Shown piece after piece: positions 27,001 to 35,591 of a DNA stretch of 64,000 nucleotides (position 1 is its first letter; the number at the start of each line of letters is the position of its first letter). A program made the position numbers and the translations under genes. A model generated the notes under the pieces. That model was given only the letters and a program-made list of their open reading frames with translations. It ran no database searches and was not told the DNA's origin. Source of the DNA: an uncultured Clostridia bacterium (GTDB lineage Bacteria; Bacillota; Clostridia; Christensenellales; UBA1242); the NCBI GenBank assembly GCA_934778215.1, contig CAKVOE010000001.1, positions 1 to 64,000 of the forward strand, read 5' to 3'.

Positions 27001-27537
27001 AATTTCGTGAGAAGTTCTAAAACCGTCAAAAAAATGAAGGAAGGGAACCCTAGAATTTATTGTTGTTAAATAACTTGCAAGGGCCATATCTTGTGCTTCT
27101 TGCACGCTGCTAGACGCTAGCATTGCAAAACCAGTTGCTCTGCAAGCCATAACATCGCTGTGGTCGCCAAATATAGAAAGCGCATGGGTTGCAATTGTTC
27201 GAGCGGCGACATTAATTACGCAAGGAAGCAACTCGCCAGCAATTTTGTACATATTAGGAATCATCAAAAGCAGTCCTTGTGATGAAGTAAAGGTAGTTGC
27301 AAGAGCCCCGCTTGTAAGCGCTCCATGTAAAGCACCTGCAGCGCCCGCTTCAGACTGCATTTCGGTAACGCTAACTTTGTTGCCAAAACAGTTTAGTTTG
27401 CCTGCCGACTGCCATTCGTCAATATTTTCAGCCATTGGAGAAGATGGAGTGATGGGGTATATAATAGCCATGTCCGAAAGGGCGTATGCCATATTTGCGG
27501 TGGCTGTATTGCCATCTACGGTTATGTATTTTTTCAT
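24052..27537 (-). CDS. nifJ: Pyruvate:ferredoxin (flavodoxin) oxidoreductase
   Basis: A 1161-residue single-chain PFOR that oxidises pyruvate to acetyl-CoA and CO2 and reduces ferredoxin, the central step of anaerobic energy metabolism. Domains in order are pyrimidine-binding (GALTSGALATTFTSSQGL), transketolase-C-like, gamma (HLRFGKAPI), ferredoxin-like with two 4Fe-4S motifs (CIQCNQCALVCPHGC and CTSCENCVNVCP), then TPP-binding (CAGCGETPYVKLL, GGDGWAYDIGYGGLDH). Full length and all cluster cysteines are present. It has its own promoter (27577-27606) and terminator, so it is monocistronic. Confidence 0.97.
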   Translation of the reverse strand: MKKYITVDGNTATANMAYALSDMAIIYPITPSSPMAENIDEWQSAGKLNCFGNKVSVTEMQSEAGAAGALHGALTSGALATTFTSSQGLLLMIPNMYKIAGELLPCVINVAARTIATHALSIFGDHSDVMACRATGFAMLASSSVQEAQDMALASYLTTINSRVPFLHFFDGFRTSHEINKIEEIDYETIKSMINYSAIQKFKASAISSDNPTQRGTAQNGDVFFQNREASNLFYNQLPNELEKTFALIAEKTGRKYKLFDYYGVKDATDIIIAMGSSTETIKETIDYLVKVEGRKVGVVVVHLYRPFSTAHLLKALPKTTQRITVLDRTKESGAIGEPLYTDVCSSLFESGISGIKVLGGRYGLSSKNFDPDQVVAVFDNMASNKPKNHFTVGITDDVTNTSISVKKHINSLPAGTIECKFFGLGSDGTVSANKNSIKIIGENTSLYSQAYFVYDSKKSGSITTSHLRFGKAPIKSTYLCANADFIACHNPTYVKKFDCLQGIKERGIFLLNAPWSKEEMENELPASMKQTLAKKHLKVYVINANAIAKEVGLNNRINTIMQACFFKLTNIIPWNIVSQKMKDAVVKTYSKKGDAVVQMNIKAIDSANGHMWEFVVPDSWKTATTGANVENKCTDPYFNSVIEPIISQDGDSLPVSAFTPNGEVPTGTTALEKRDVATSIPVWIPENCIQCNQCALVCPHGCIRPYLPNAGSDVSKKLATKSAMGIAGKDFVIQCSPMDCTSCENCVNVCPAKNKALVMVDKEDYLEKENEKYNIVKDIENEQSLFKPNTVKGSQFNQPLFEFSGACAGCGETPYVKLLTQLFGDHMIIANATGCSSIYGGSNPTCPYTKNKKGQGPAWSNSLFEDNAEFGLGMFLAHKKNTESLVEIIKNGLENIKIDANLHKSLANWLNGDRSDDNRSAIMKLCKTENTSENAIKFAHDIIALNSCLTQKTFWILGGDGWAYDIGYGGLDHVLSSNENVKVLVLDTEVYSNTGGQASKSTPLGSVAKFASSGKRTHKKDLGAIAMNYPNCYVASCSMGANPAQTIQALTEAENHNGPAIVIVYAPCINHGINMSKTQEIEKNAVLSGYWPLYRFDPTKEKQPLTIDPPFKNADYKSFTDLQSRYFILAKKDPQKAEELIHRADIYRQNRLNEIKKLND

Positions 27538-27576
27538 ATTTTACCTCTTAATATATTGAATTTTTAACCAAAATAT

Positions 27577-27606
27577 ATTATAATCAAACACAAGTAGTTA
27601 AGTCAA
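27577..27606 (-). promoter_or_regulatory. Promoter of nifJ
   Basis: On the minus strand: TTGACT, an 18-nt spacer, then TATAAT, about 40 bp before the nifJ start. Confidence 0.7.
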
Positions 27607-27674
27607 AGAAATTTGTAGTTATTTTGCATTTTGCCACGAAATATTCTTTATATAATAGGGAGTTTAAGTTTTTT

Positions 27675-28430
27675 ATGACGCACAGAATAGTCTTGGTTTT
27701 TGAATATATTGGCACCGATTTTGCAGGGTTTCAGGTTCAACCAAACAAACGAACGGTTCAGGGCGAGATAGAAAAGGTCCTATCACAAAGTTTAGACGAA
27801 AAAGTTCAAATTTATGCAAGTGGTAGAACAGATGCTGGGGTGCATTCTTTTGGGCAAGTTGCACACTTTGATACCGCCAAAGAAATAGATTGCACACGAT
27901 TATTATACGAATTAAATAATGACAAGTTTAAAGATATTGATTTTTTGAGGGTTTTTGAGGCACCTGCTTCTTTTGATTCAAGATTTTCGGTAAAGGTAAA
28001 GACCTATTCGTACAGGTTTTATTTATCTAGGTTTGAAAGAGTAATGTTTAAAAATAGAGCATTGAGAGTTAATGATAATGTAGATATTGAAAAAATGCGA
28101 AAGGGTCTAAACGGGCTTGTAGGTACTCATGATTTTGAGAGTTTTGTAGCACGAAAGAGTGGGAAGAGTGACTTTGTGCGTACCGTTTATTCGGCTTCAA
28201 TTAATGAGTTGGGCGATGGTCTGTATGAGTTTGAAATAAGTGGCAATGGTTTTTTGTATAATATGGTTCGCATTATAATGGGCACGCTAATAGATATGGG
28301 TGCAGGCAGAAAAGATTGCAGTACTATGCCAGACATAATACGAGGAAAAAACAGAAGTTTAGCGGGTAAAACCGTTCCTTCATACGGGCTATATATGAAG
28401 TCTGTAAGTTATGATGAACTAGATAGTTAA
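27675..28430 (+). CDS. truA: tRNA pseudouridine(38-40) synthase TruA
   Basis: A 251-residue enzyme that converts U38-U40 of the tRNA anticodon arm to pseudouridine. The catalytic Asp sits in GRTDAGVHSFGQVAHFDT (about residue 52). VKTYSYRFY, NGLVGTHDFESFV and the C-terminal GNGFLYNMVRIIMGTLIDMG are classic family segments. The length is normal. I start at ATG 27675 because the family begins right at the first strand (RIVLVFEYIGTDFAGFQ); an upstream in-frame ATG at 27624 lies within the promoter-like region. Confidence 0.94.
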   Translation: MTHRIVLVFEYIGTDFAGFQVQPNKRTVQGEIEKVLSQSLDEKVQIYASGRTDAGVHSFGQVAHFDTAKEIDCTRLLYELNNDKFKDIDFLRVFEAPASFDSRFSVKVKTYSYRFYLSRFERVMFKNRALRVNDNVDIEKMRKGLNGLVGTHDFESFVARKSGKSDFVRTVYSASINELGDGLYEFEISGNGFLYNMVRIIMGTLIDMGAGRKDCSTMPDIIRGKNRSLAGKTVPSYGLYMKSVSYDELDS

Positions 28431-28556
28431 AGCGGTTGGCAATTGCGTTGTAGTTAAAACAAATTAATATTATATACCTTATTTAGTGGGTAAACTTTAT
28501 GCATAAAATCTATTGCATAAACGCCAATTAATAAATAAGGAAACTATTAATAATAG

Positions 28557-28585
28557 TTGACAAACTGCAACTATAAAATTATACT
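28557..28585 (+). promoter_or_regulatory. Strong promoter of aspS
   Basis: TTGACA, a 17-nt spacer, then TATACT: a perfect -35 and one mismatch in the -10, giving a leader of about 30 nt. Confidence 0.85.
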
Positions 28586-28621
28586 TAACAAAGTAAAAAC
28601 ATTTAAAGGACAAACAAAACA

Positions 28622-29902
28622 ATGGAACAAATTTCAAAATTAAAAGAAGGCAAAGTCAATTTTTATGCAAGCATTGACACCATAAGAGATAAAAAGACAA
28701 TGCAATTTATAGTAGTCAAAGATTTTTCGGGCAAAATCCAGTTAACGGTAGACAAAACCGCTTACCCAGAAGTTGGGGAGGTTTTTAGCAAACTAATAAG
28801 TGGTGCAACTGTAAAGGTTTCGGGCGAATTAGTGCTTAGCGAGTTTGTAAAATTGGGAGGAAAGGAGGTTTTGGTAGATGCGGTAGAAGTAACCAGCACA
28901 GCCGAAGCCAATCCAATTGCAGATGATAGTGATATAGACCACAGGCTAGACTATCGTTGGATAGATCTAAGAACGGACAAAAATCAACTATTGTTTAAGG
29001 TTCAAACGTGCTTTACCAACGCTATGCGAGAATATTTATTGCAAAAAGATTTTGTAGAAATTCATACTCCAAAACTAATAGGAACGGCGTCAGAATCAGG
29101 TTCGGAGGTTTTTGCGGTAGACTATTTTGGCGGAAAAGCCTATCTTGCCCAAAGTCCTCAATTTTATAAACAGATGGCAATGGCAGGTGGTTTGGGTAGA
29201 ATATTTGAATGCGGACCAGTGTTTAGAGCGGAAAAATCTCATTCAAGAAAGCATGCTACCGAATTTACCGGCTTTGACCTAGAATTTTCAAACATAGATA
29301 GTTTTGAAGATGTTATGGTTGTAGAAGAAGAGCTTTTGGAATATGCGCTAAGCCAAGTATCAAAAAGGTATGGCGAACAAATTAAAGAAGTGTTTGGGGT
29401 AGATGTTGTTGTACCAAAACTACCTTTACCACGAATTGATTTAAAAGATTTATATGCCGAACTTAACGCCAGATATGGGTTGGTTGTTCCAGAAAGTGAG
29501 CAAGATGATTTAACCACCGAAGCAGAAAAGTTATGTAAGCAATTTTCTATGGAAAAATATGGCAGTGAATTTGTATTTGTTACGGGTTTTGGAGCAAGAA
29601 AAAGAGCATTCTACCACATGCGAAAAGATGGTGTACCGCAAGGTTATGACCTAATTTGGAAGGGTGTAGAAATTACAACAGGTGCACAAAGAGAGCATCG
29701 ATATGATATTCTGTCTGCACAAGCAAAAGAAAAGGGACTAGAAAAAGATGTTGAGTTCTATTTGCAATTTTTTAAGTATGGGTGTCCACCACATGGAGGC
29801 TTTGGTATTGGACTAGACAGAATTACCATGAACCTATTAGAACTTGCAACCATAAAAGAAGCAATGTTTATATTTAGAGGACCAGAGCGTATTACACCAT
29901 AG
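28622..29902 (+). CDS. aspS: Aspartyl-tRNA synthetase, archaeal type
   Basis: A 426-residue class II synthetase that charges tRNA with aspartate. It has an N-terminal OB-fold anticodon domain (to about residue 100). Motif 1 is around IHTPKLIG, motif 2 is in GPVFRAEKSHSRKHATEFTG, and motif 3 is GGFGIGLDRITMNLL. It lacks the roughly 150-residue insertion domain of normal bacterial AspRS (about 590 residues), and its length and motifs match the archaeal/eukaryotic type. Bacterial copies of this type are known, often making Asp-tRNA(Asn) for later amidation. AsnRS is the main alternative call. No gatCAB genes are in the window. Confidence 0.88.
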   Translation: MEQISKLKEGKVNFYASIDTIRDKKTMQFIVVKDFSGKIQLTVDKTAYPEVGEVFSKLISGATVKVSGELVLSEFVKLGGKEVLVDAVEVTSTAEANPIADDSDIDHRLDYRWIDLRTDKNQLLFKVQTCFTNAMREYLLQKDFVEIHTPKLIGTASESGSEVFAVDYFGGKAYLAQSPQFYKQMAMAGGLGRIFECGPVFRAEKSHSRKHATEFTGFDLEFSNIDSFEDVMVVEEELLEYALSQVSKRYGEQIKEVFGVDVVVPKLPLPRIDLKDLYAELNARYGLVVPESEQDDLTTEAEKLCKQFSMEKYGSEFVFVTGFGARKRAFYHMRKDGVPQGYDLIWKGVEITTGAQREHRYDILSAQAKEKGLEKDVEFYLQFFKYGCPPHGGFGIGLDRITMNLLELATIKEAMFIFRGPERITP

Positions 29903-30055
29903 TTTTATACAAAATATTAATGAAAAGTTATATATTATAAACAAGCAAAATTTTAATTGTCTGGGGTTTTGTACAAGTTGCACAAAAATTTAATAATTTC
30001 AAAAAAAGAATTATTGGATTTTTAATAAAAAGTTGGCACTTTTTTCACAAAACCC

Positions 30056-30084
30056 TTGACAAGTGTTTGTAAATATATTAAAAT
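30056..30084 (+). promoter_or_regulatory. Promoter of rplM-rpsI
   Basis: TTGACA, a 17-nt spacer, then TAAAAT. A leader of about 90 nt follows, long enough for a ribosomal-protein autoregulatory element, although I cannot confirm one. Confidence 0.8.
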
Positions 30085-30180
30085 AGGACAGCAAAGTTAA
30101 TTAAATCAAGTTATTTGGTTTGGCGTCAAGCGCTTTTTATTTTGTTAATTATATTAATAATAAAGGAAGTTTAAAATTTT

Positions 30181-30615
30181 ATGAAAACAACTATGCAAAA
30201 ACCACAAGAAGTTACAAGAAAATGGTACATCGTTGATGCAGAGGGAGTTGCCCTTGGTCGCTTAGCAAGCCAAGTAGCAAGTGTATTAAGAGGTAAAAAT
30301 AAAGCGGAATTTACCCCTAATGTTGATTGCGGAGATTATGTAATCGTTATTAACACTGATAAGGTAGTTCTTACCGGTAAAAAGATGGAGCAAAAGTTCT
30401 ATCGTCATCACTCAGGTTATGTTGGCGGACTTAAAGAAGTTGGCTATGACAAAATTATGAAAGAAAAGAGTGATTTCGCCGTTCGTGAAGCAGTAAAAGG
30501 TATGCTTCCAAAGAACAGTTTAGGCAGAAAGATGATTAAGAAACTTAAGGTTTATCGTGATGAAAACCATGAGCATCAAGCACAACAACCAGAAGTTTTA
30601 AATATTGTTAAGTAG
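30181..30615 (+). CDS. rplM: 50S ribosomal protein L13
   Basis: A 144-residue large-subunit protein that binds 23S rRNA early in assembly. The typical segments KWYIVDAEGVALGRLASQVA, NVDCGDYVIVINTDKVVLTG, HSGYVGGLKEV and MLPKNSLGRKMIKKLKVY are all present, and the length is standard. It forms the usual two-gene operon with rpsI, with a 14-bp gap and a shared promoter at 30056-30084. Confidence 0.98.
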   Translation: MKTTMQKPQEVTRKWYIVDAEGVALGRLASQVASVLRGKNKAEFTPNVDCGDYVIVINTDKVVLTGKKMEQKFYRHHSGYVGGLKEVGYDKIMKEKSDFAVREAVKGMLPKNSLGRKMIKKLKVYRDENHEHQAQQPEVLNIVK

Positions 30616-30629
30616 GAGAAAGGGTAGAT

Positions 30630-31046
30630 ATGGCAAAGAAAATAGCAAATAGCAAAAAGAACCAAATCTGGGGAACCGGTAGAAGAAAGAAATCTATTGC
30701 AAGAGTAAGACTTATTCCAGAAGGTAGCGGTAAAATTGTTGTAAATGGCAAGGATATTAATGAATATTTTGACTTAGAAACATTAAAGATTATTGTTCGT
30801 CAACCACTAGTTTTAACCCAAACAGAAGCAAAGTATGACATTTATGCAAATGTTTATGGTGGTGGTTTAAGCGGTCAAGCAGGCGCTATCCGTCACGGTA
30901 TTGCACGTGCATTATCTATGTACGATGAAAGTTTAAAGCCAGAAATCAAAAAGGCTGGATTCTTAACTCGTGATTCAAGAATGAAAGAAAGAAAGAAATA
31001 TGGTCTTAAAAAGGCTCGTAAGGCTCCACAATTCTCTAAGAGATAA
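30630..31046 (+). CDS. rpsI: 30S ribosomal protein S9
   Basis: A 138-residue small-subunit protein whose C-terminal tail reaches the P-site tRNA. WGTGRRKKSIARVRLIPEG, GGGLSGQAGAIRHGIARAL and the end KKYGLKKARKAPQFSKR are the family signature, and the terminal SKR is intact. The N-terminus carries about eight extra residues (AKKIANSK) relative to many homologues. Second gene of the rplM operon, followed by a terminator. Confidence 0.98.
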   Translation: MAKKIANSKKNQIWGTGRRKKSIARVRLIPEGSGKIVVNGKDINEYFDLETLKIIVRQPLVLTQTEAKYDIYANVYGGGLSGQAGAIRHGIARALSMYDESLKPEIKKAGFLTRDSRMKERKKYGLKKARKAPQFSKR

Positions 31047-31097
31047 TATTTTAAAATTACTATCATATTTAAAATTGTATACTAAAAAAACATATTT

Positions 31098-31133
31098 AAT
31101 TAAGTCACCTATTTTGGTGGCTTAATTCTTTGT
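31098..31133 (+). terminator. Terminator of rplM-rpsI
   Basis: A 12-bp stem (AATTAAGTCACC with its complement, one G-U pair) has a 6-nt loop. The following tract is only moderately T-rich. Confidence 0.7.
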
Positions 31134-31442
31134 TTCTATTTATTTACTAAAATAAAACATTGTTTGCAAAAAGTTTGCACAAAAAATGTGTTCAATGTGT
31201 TAATTTTTAACTACTATAATAAAAAATTTAAATGCAAAAAAGCAAAGAAAAAAAACAAAAAATACTCTAAAAAATGGTTAAAGTAGGTCAAATTGTTATA
31301 AAAAAATAAACAAATTGTGAGAGTGTTTTAATGGCAAAAGTGTTAATCATTAGAAAAACAAAGGTATTCCCGAGTTGTAAAAAAAAGCAAGTGAAATTTT
31401 GCAAAATTTATCAAATTTTTTAAATTCGTTTAAAGTGTATAA
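31134..31442 (+). other. Non-coding AT-rich gap before the nrd control region
   Basis: About 310 bp without a supportable gene. A loose long-range inverted repeat (AAAATACTCT near 31258 and AGAGTGTTTT near 31320) is present but unexplained. Confidence 0.5.
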
Positions 31443-31496
31443 AATCAATATATTGTGTTTAATATGCTTTACAAAGACTATATGTTGTGTTAAAAT
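31443..31496 (+). promoter_or_regulatory. Tandem NrdR boxes overlapping the nrdD promoter
   Basis: Box 1 (31443-31458, AATCAATATATTGTGT) matches the known NrdR consensus ACACTATATATTGTGT at 13 of 16 positions. Box 2 (31475-31490, AGACTATATGTTGTGT) matches at 14 of 16. They are 32 bp apart centre to centre, three helical turns, the usual NrdR spacing. A promoter TTTACA (31468), a 17-nt spacer, then TAAAAT (31491) has box 2 lying in its spacer, so bound NrdR should repress transcription. Confidence 0.8.
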
Positions 31497-31593
31497 TCGA
31501 TTGTACACTAAAAATTGACTAGATAAAGCGTTGCCGGTACGCTTAAAAATTGTTTCGTTTTTAGTTGCATACAATAAAACTTAGGAGAAAAAT

Positions 31594-33981
31594 ATGATTA
31601 AATCTGTAATTAAGAGAAATGGAACAACCGTTGACTACGACATTACCAAAATAGAAAATGCTATTGCCAAAGCGATGCTTAGTTTGGGATATGGAAACAT
31701 TCAAGATGTTAAAAAGATGGCAAAAATCACCGAGTTATATTTAACCGAAAAGTTCGCTGACACCATTCCAACGGTCGAAAATATTCAAGATATGGTAGAA
31801 ACCGTTTTGATGAAAAATGGGTACGAAGATGTTGCTAAAGCATATATTATATACAGAAAAGAACACGAAAAAATTAGAAACATTAGCACAACTTTGCTAG
31901 ACTACAAAGAAACGGTAGACAAATACTTAAAACTTGCCGATTGGCGTGTTAAAGAAAATTCTACGGTAACCTATTCGGTTGGTGGATTAATTTTGTCTAA
32001 CTCTGGAGCAATCACGGCAAACTACTGGTTAAGTGATGTTTACGACAACGAAATAGCAGAGGCGCACAAAAATGCAGATATTCATATTCATGACCTTAGT
32101 ATGCTTACTGGCTATTGTGCAGGGTGGTCGTTAAAGCAATTAATTACCGAAGGATTAGGCGGTATTAAGGGAAAAATTGCATCAACACCAGCATCTCACT
32201 TAAGCACACTATGCAACCAAATGGTTAACTTTTTGGGAATTATGCAAAACGAGTGGGCAGGCGCTCAGGCGTTCTCTTCGTTTGATACCTATTTGGCACC
32301 ATTTGTAAAAGCGGACAAATTAACATATAAAGAAGTAAAACAATGTATACAAAGTTTTGTATATGGTGTAAACACGCCATCAAGATGGGGAACACAAGCA
32401 CCATTTACAAACATAACCCTAGATTGGGTAGTTCCACAAGATTTGGCAGAACTAAATTGTATTGTGGGTGGCAAAGAGCAAAACTTTAAATATAAAGATT
32501 GTGTAAAAGAAATGGAGATGGTAAACAAAGCCTTTATCGAAATTATGATAGAGGGCGATGCAAATGGCAGAGGTTTCCAATATCCAATTCCTACATACTC
32601 AATCACAAAGACCTTTGACTGGTCAGAAGAAAAGGAAAACAACCGTTTGTTGTTTGAAATGACTACCAAATATGGTACTCCATACTTCTCTAACTATATA
32701 AACTCAGATATGGAGCCTAGTGATGTAAGAAGTATGTGTTGCAGACTTCGTTTAGACCTAAGAGAGTTACGAAAAAAATCGGGCGGATATTTTGGTTCGG
32801 GCGAAAGCACGGGAAGTGTTGGTGTTGTAACCATAAATATGCCAAGAATTGCTTACCTATCAAATTCTGAAGAGGAATTTTTTGAAAGACTTGCTAAAAT
32901 GATGGATATTTCGGCAAGAAGTTTAAAAATTAAGAGAGATACCATCACAAAACTATTAGAAATGGGTTTGTATCCATACACTAAGAGATATTTGGGTTCA
33001 TTTAACAACCACTTCTCTACAATTGGTTTGGTTGGTATGAACGAAGCGTGCTTAAACGCAAAGTGGATTCAAAAAGACCTAACAGACGAAACAGCACAAG
33101 AATTTACCAAAAAAACGCTTAATTTTATGAGAGAAAGACTTTCTGATTATCAAGAAAAGTATGGCGATTTATATAACCTAGAAGCGACTCCAGCCGAATC
33201 TACATCATTTAGATTGGCAAAGCATGACAGAAAGCGTTGGCCAGACATTATAACGGCATCTAATGACGAAAACAGCCCATATTACACCAACTCATCGCAC
33301 CTACCAGTAGGGTACACCGATGATGTGTTCAAGGCGCTAAAAATTCAAGATGAATTCCAAACCCTTTATACCTCAGGAACGGTTTTCCATACCTTTTTGG
33401 GTCAAAGACTAGAAGATTGGAAGGTTACCATGAATTTGGTAAAAAAGATTGCCGAAAACTTTAAGTTGCCATATTACACCATTAGCCCAACTTATTCTAT
33501 TTGCGAAACACACGGATATATTAATGGCGAGCATAACACCTGCCCAGAATGTGGCAAACCAACAGAAATTTATAGCCGTATAACTGGTTATTATAGACCA
33601 GTTGCAAACTGGAATGATGGCAAAACACAAGAGTTTAAACAACGAAAAACCTACGATTTGGCACACTCTACCTTATGTGCAACAAAAAAAGATGACTGTT
33701 GTCAAAATGAGTGTGATAACAAAACCAATGCAAATTGTGGGGTAACCGAAACAATGTTATTTGGTTCGGCAACATGCCCAAATTGCAAAATGGCAAAGAT
33801 GCTTTTAGATAAGGCAGGGATAACCTATGACTACATAATAGCATCAGAAAATGCCGATCTTGCAAAGGCACTAAATGTTACCAAAGCGCCTACATTGTTT
33901 GCAAAAGTAAATGGCGAAACAATTAAGTTAGAAAATGTTTCAGACATAAAAAAATACATAGAAGAAGGAATGATAAAGTAG
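31594..33981 (+). CDS. nrdD: Anaerobic ribonucleoside-triphosphate reductase with fused glutaredoxin-like domain
   Basis: A 795-residue class III ribonucleotide reductase that makes deoxynucleotides by glycyl-radical chemistry. An ATP-cone occupies residues 1-95 (SVIKRNGTTVDYDITKIENAI) and the catalytic barrel follows. Near residue 645 is a zinc-type CETH..CPEC site, then the glycyl-radical loop RITGYYRPV. After a Cys-rich linker (LCATKKDDCCQNEC) the last 80 or so residues form a glutaredoxin/NrdH-like domain with GSATCPNCKMAKMLL. Family knowledge: some NrdD enzymes use a thioredoxin or glutaredoxin rather than formate as reductant, and a fused reductant fits that class. It leads an operon with trxB and nrdG under probable NrdR control. 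Confidence 0.95.
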   Translation: MIKSVIKRNGTTVDYDITKIENAIAKAMLSLGYGNIQDVKKMAKITELYLTEKFADTIPTVENIQDMVETVLMKNGYEDVAKAYIIYRKEHEKIRNISTTLLDYKETVDKYLKLADWRVKENSTVTYSVGGLILSNSGAITANYWLSDVYDNEIAEAHKNADIHIHDLSMLTGYCAGWSLKQLITEGLGGIKGKIASTPASHLSTLCNQMVNFLGIMQNEWAGAQAFSSFDTYLAPFVKADKLTYKEVKQCIQSFVYGVNTPSRWGTQAPFTNITLDWVVPQDLAELNCIVGGKEQNFKYKDCVKEMEMVNKAFIEIMIEGDANGRGFQYPIPTYSITKTFDWSEEKENNRLLFEMTTKYGTPYFSNYINSDMEPSDVRSMCCRLRLDLRELRKKSGGYFGSGESTGSVGVVTINMPRIAYLSNSEEEFFERLAKMMDISARSLKIKRDTITKLLEMGLYPYTKRYLGSFNNHFSTIGLVGMNEACLNAKWIQKDLTDETAQEFTKKTLNFMRERLSDYQEKYGDLYNLEATPAESTSFRLAKHDRKRWPDIITASNDENSPYYTNSSHLPVGYTDDVFKALKIQDEFQTLYTSGTVFHTFLGQRLEDWKVTMNLVKKIAENFKLPYYTISPTYSICETHGYINGEHNTCPECGKPTEIYSRITGYYRPVANWNDGKTQEFKQRKTYDLAHSTLCATKKDDCCQNECDNKTNANCGVTETMLFGSATCPNCKMAKMLLDKAGITYDYIIASENADLAKALNVTKAPTLFAKVNGETIKLENVSDIKKYIEEGMIK

Positions 33982-33985
33982 TATT

Positions 33986-34900
33986 ATGACAGACATAATA
34001 GTAGTTGGTGGCGGTATGGCGGGTATGACATCTGCGCTATATGCACTAAGAAATAACCGCTCAGTAAAAGTATTTGAAAGAGAGAGTTTTGGCGGACAGA
34101 TTGCAAAAAGTCCACGGGTAGAAAACTATCCAACCGAAAAAACCATCACAGGAGCCGAACTATCAGACAAATTATTTGAGCAAATTACCGAACTTGGTGC
34201 GGAGTTTGAGTTAGAGGACGTAACCAAAATAGAAAAATCGGGCAAAATATTTAAAGTTATTACCAACTACCATACCTTTGAGTGCAAATCGGTTATTATA
34301 GCAAGCGGGGTAAAGCCTCGCTTGCTAAATATTGAAAACGAAAAGCGTTTGCTAGGTAAGGGCGTATATTATTGTGCAATATGCGATGGGCCTTTTTATG
34401 CAGGCAAAGATGTAACTTTAATAGGCGATGCCAACAGTGCGTTACAATATGCGTTAATGCTTGCAGGTTTTTGCAAATCGGTGCATATTTGCACGCTTTT
34501 TGACAGGTTTTTTGGCGAGCAGATGTTGCAAGACGCCGTAAAAAGAACTCCAAATATTACCATTACTCACAATGTAAGTGCAACAAAATTTAACGGAGAA
34601 GACAAACTAACCTCCATAACTTTCAAAAACACAAAAACGGGCGAAGTTTATGATGAAAAAACGGAGGCTGTGTTTGTGGCAATAGGTCAAGTTCCAGATA
34701 ACAAGGCGTTTGCAAATTTGGTAGATTTAGATTCTGCGGGCTACATAATTTCTGACGAAAATTGCAAAACTAAAACAGATGGGCTTTTTGTTGTTGGAGA
34801 TTGCCGAACAAAAGCAATAAGACAGGTAACAACGGCGGTATCTGATGGAGCGGTAGCGGGTACAAGTGCAAGTTTGTATTTGAGTTCGATTGGAGATTAG
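33986..34900 (+). CDS. trxB: Thioredoxin reductase-like flavoprotein
   Basis: A 304-residue NAD(P)H-dependent FAD disulfide reductase. The FAD site is VVGGGMAGMTSALYAL, the redox-active CAICDG follows GVYYC, and the C-terminal FAD motif is TDGLFVVGDCRTKAIRQV. The nucleotide-binding segment is GDANSALQYAL, where usual TrxB has GGGNSA, so the NADPH or other donor specificity is open. It begins 4 bp after nrdD. Its natural partner is probably the glutaredoxin-like domain fused to NrdD, giving a closed electron route to the reductase. Confidence 0.92.
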   Translation: MTDIIVVGGGMAGMTSALYALRNNRSVKVFERESFGGQIAKSPRVENYPTEKTITGAELSDKLFEQITELGAEFELEDVTKIEKSGKIFKVITNYHTFECKSVIIASGVKPRLLNIENEKRLLGKGVYYCAICDGPFYAGKDVTLIGDANSALQYALMLAGFCKSVHICTLFDRFFGEQMLQDAVKRTPNITITHNVSATKFNGEDKLTSITFKNTKTGEVYDEKTEAVFVAIGQVPDNKAFANLVDLDSAGYIISDENCKTKTDGLFVVGDCRTKAIRQVTTAVSDGAVAGTSASLYLSSIGD

Positions 34901-34901
34901 T

Positions 34902-35591
34902 ATGAAAATTTTAGGCATAGAAAAGGTATCTTTTGTAGATTACGAAGGCAAAATGTGTGCCACAATTTTTACAGGGGGCTGTAATTACAGATGCCCCTTT
35001 TGTCATAATGGCGGAATTGTGTTAGACAAATACAAAGAAATTAGCGAAGACGATATTTTGGAATATTTGCGTTCAAGAAAGGGTCTTTTAGATGCAGTCA
35101 CAATTTCGGGCGGAGAACCAACCTTGCAACCCGACTTAAAGCAGTTTATTATAAAGGTTAAAAAACTCGGTTTTTTGGTAAAACTAGACACAAACGGCAC
35201 CAATCCAGCGGTGTTAATAGATTTGGTAAATGATAATTTATTAGATTATGTCGCAATAGATATAAAAACCAACTTTGAAGACTATAATAGGGTGGCTGGC
35301 GTTTCTAACGCATTACAAAACAATGTGCAAAGAAGTATTAACTATTTAAAGCAAAGCAATATAAATTACGAGCTTAGAACTACACTGGTTAAGGAATTTC
35401 ATACCACAGAAAGCATAACCAAAATGGCAGATGAGTTGGCTGGGCAAAAAAAATTATATTTGCAAAAATTTAAAGCCAGCCCCGATTGTATAAATTCTGC
35501 CGGGTTAAGTGAAGTGCCAAAACAAATTGCAAAAGAGTATGCGGATATTTTAAAAAGAACCATACCAATGGTAGAACTTAGGGGCTATTAA
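34902..35591 (+). CDS. nrdG: Anaerobic ribonucleoside-triphosphate reductase activating protein
   Basis: A 229-residue radical-SAM activase that installs the glycyl radical on NrdD. The cluster motif CNYRCPFC (CX3CX2C) and the SAM-binding SGGEPTLQ are present. The start is ATG 34902, with GGAG 6 nt upstream and directly after the trxB stop codon. It is longer than the E. coli-type NrdG (about 155 residues) and matches the anaerobic/pyruvate-formate-lyase-activase-like version with a fuller barrel. It is the third gene of the nrd operon, which ends at the terminator formed by the inverted repeat at 35753. Confidence 0.93.
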   Translation: MKILGIEKVSFVDYEGKMCATIFTGGCNYRCPFCHNGGIVLDKYKEISEDDILEYLRSRKGLLDAVTISGGEPTLQPDLKQFIIKVKKLGFLVKLDTNGTNPAVLIDLVNDNLLDYVAIDIKTNFEDYNRVAGVSNALQNNVQRSINYLKQSNINYELRTTLVKEFHTTESITKMADELAGQKKLYLQKFKASPDCINSAGLSEVPKQIAKEYADILKRTIPMVELRGY

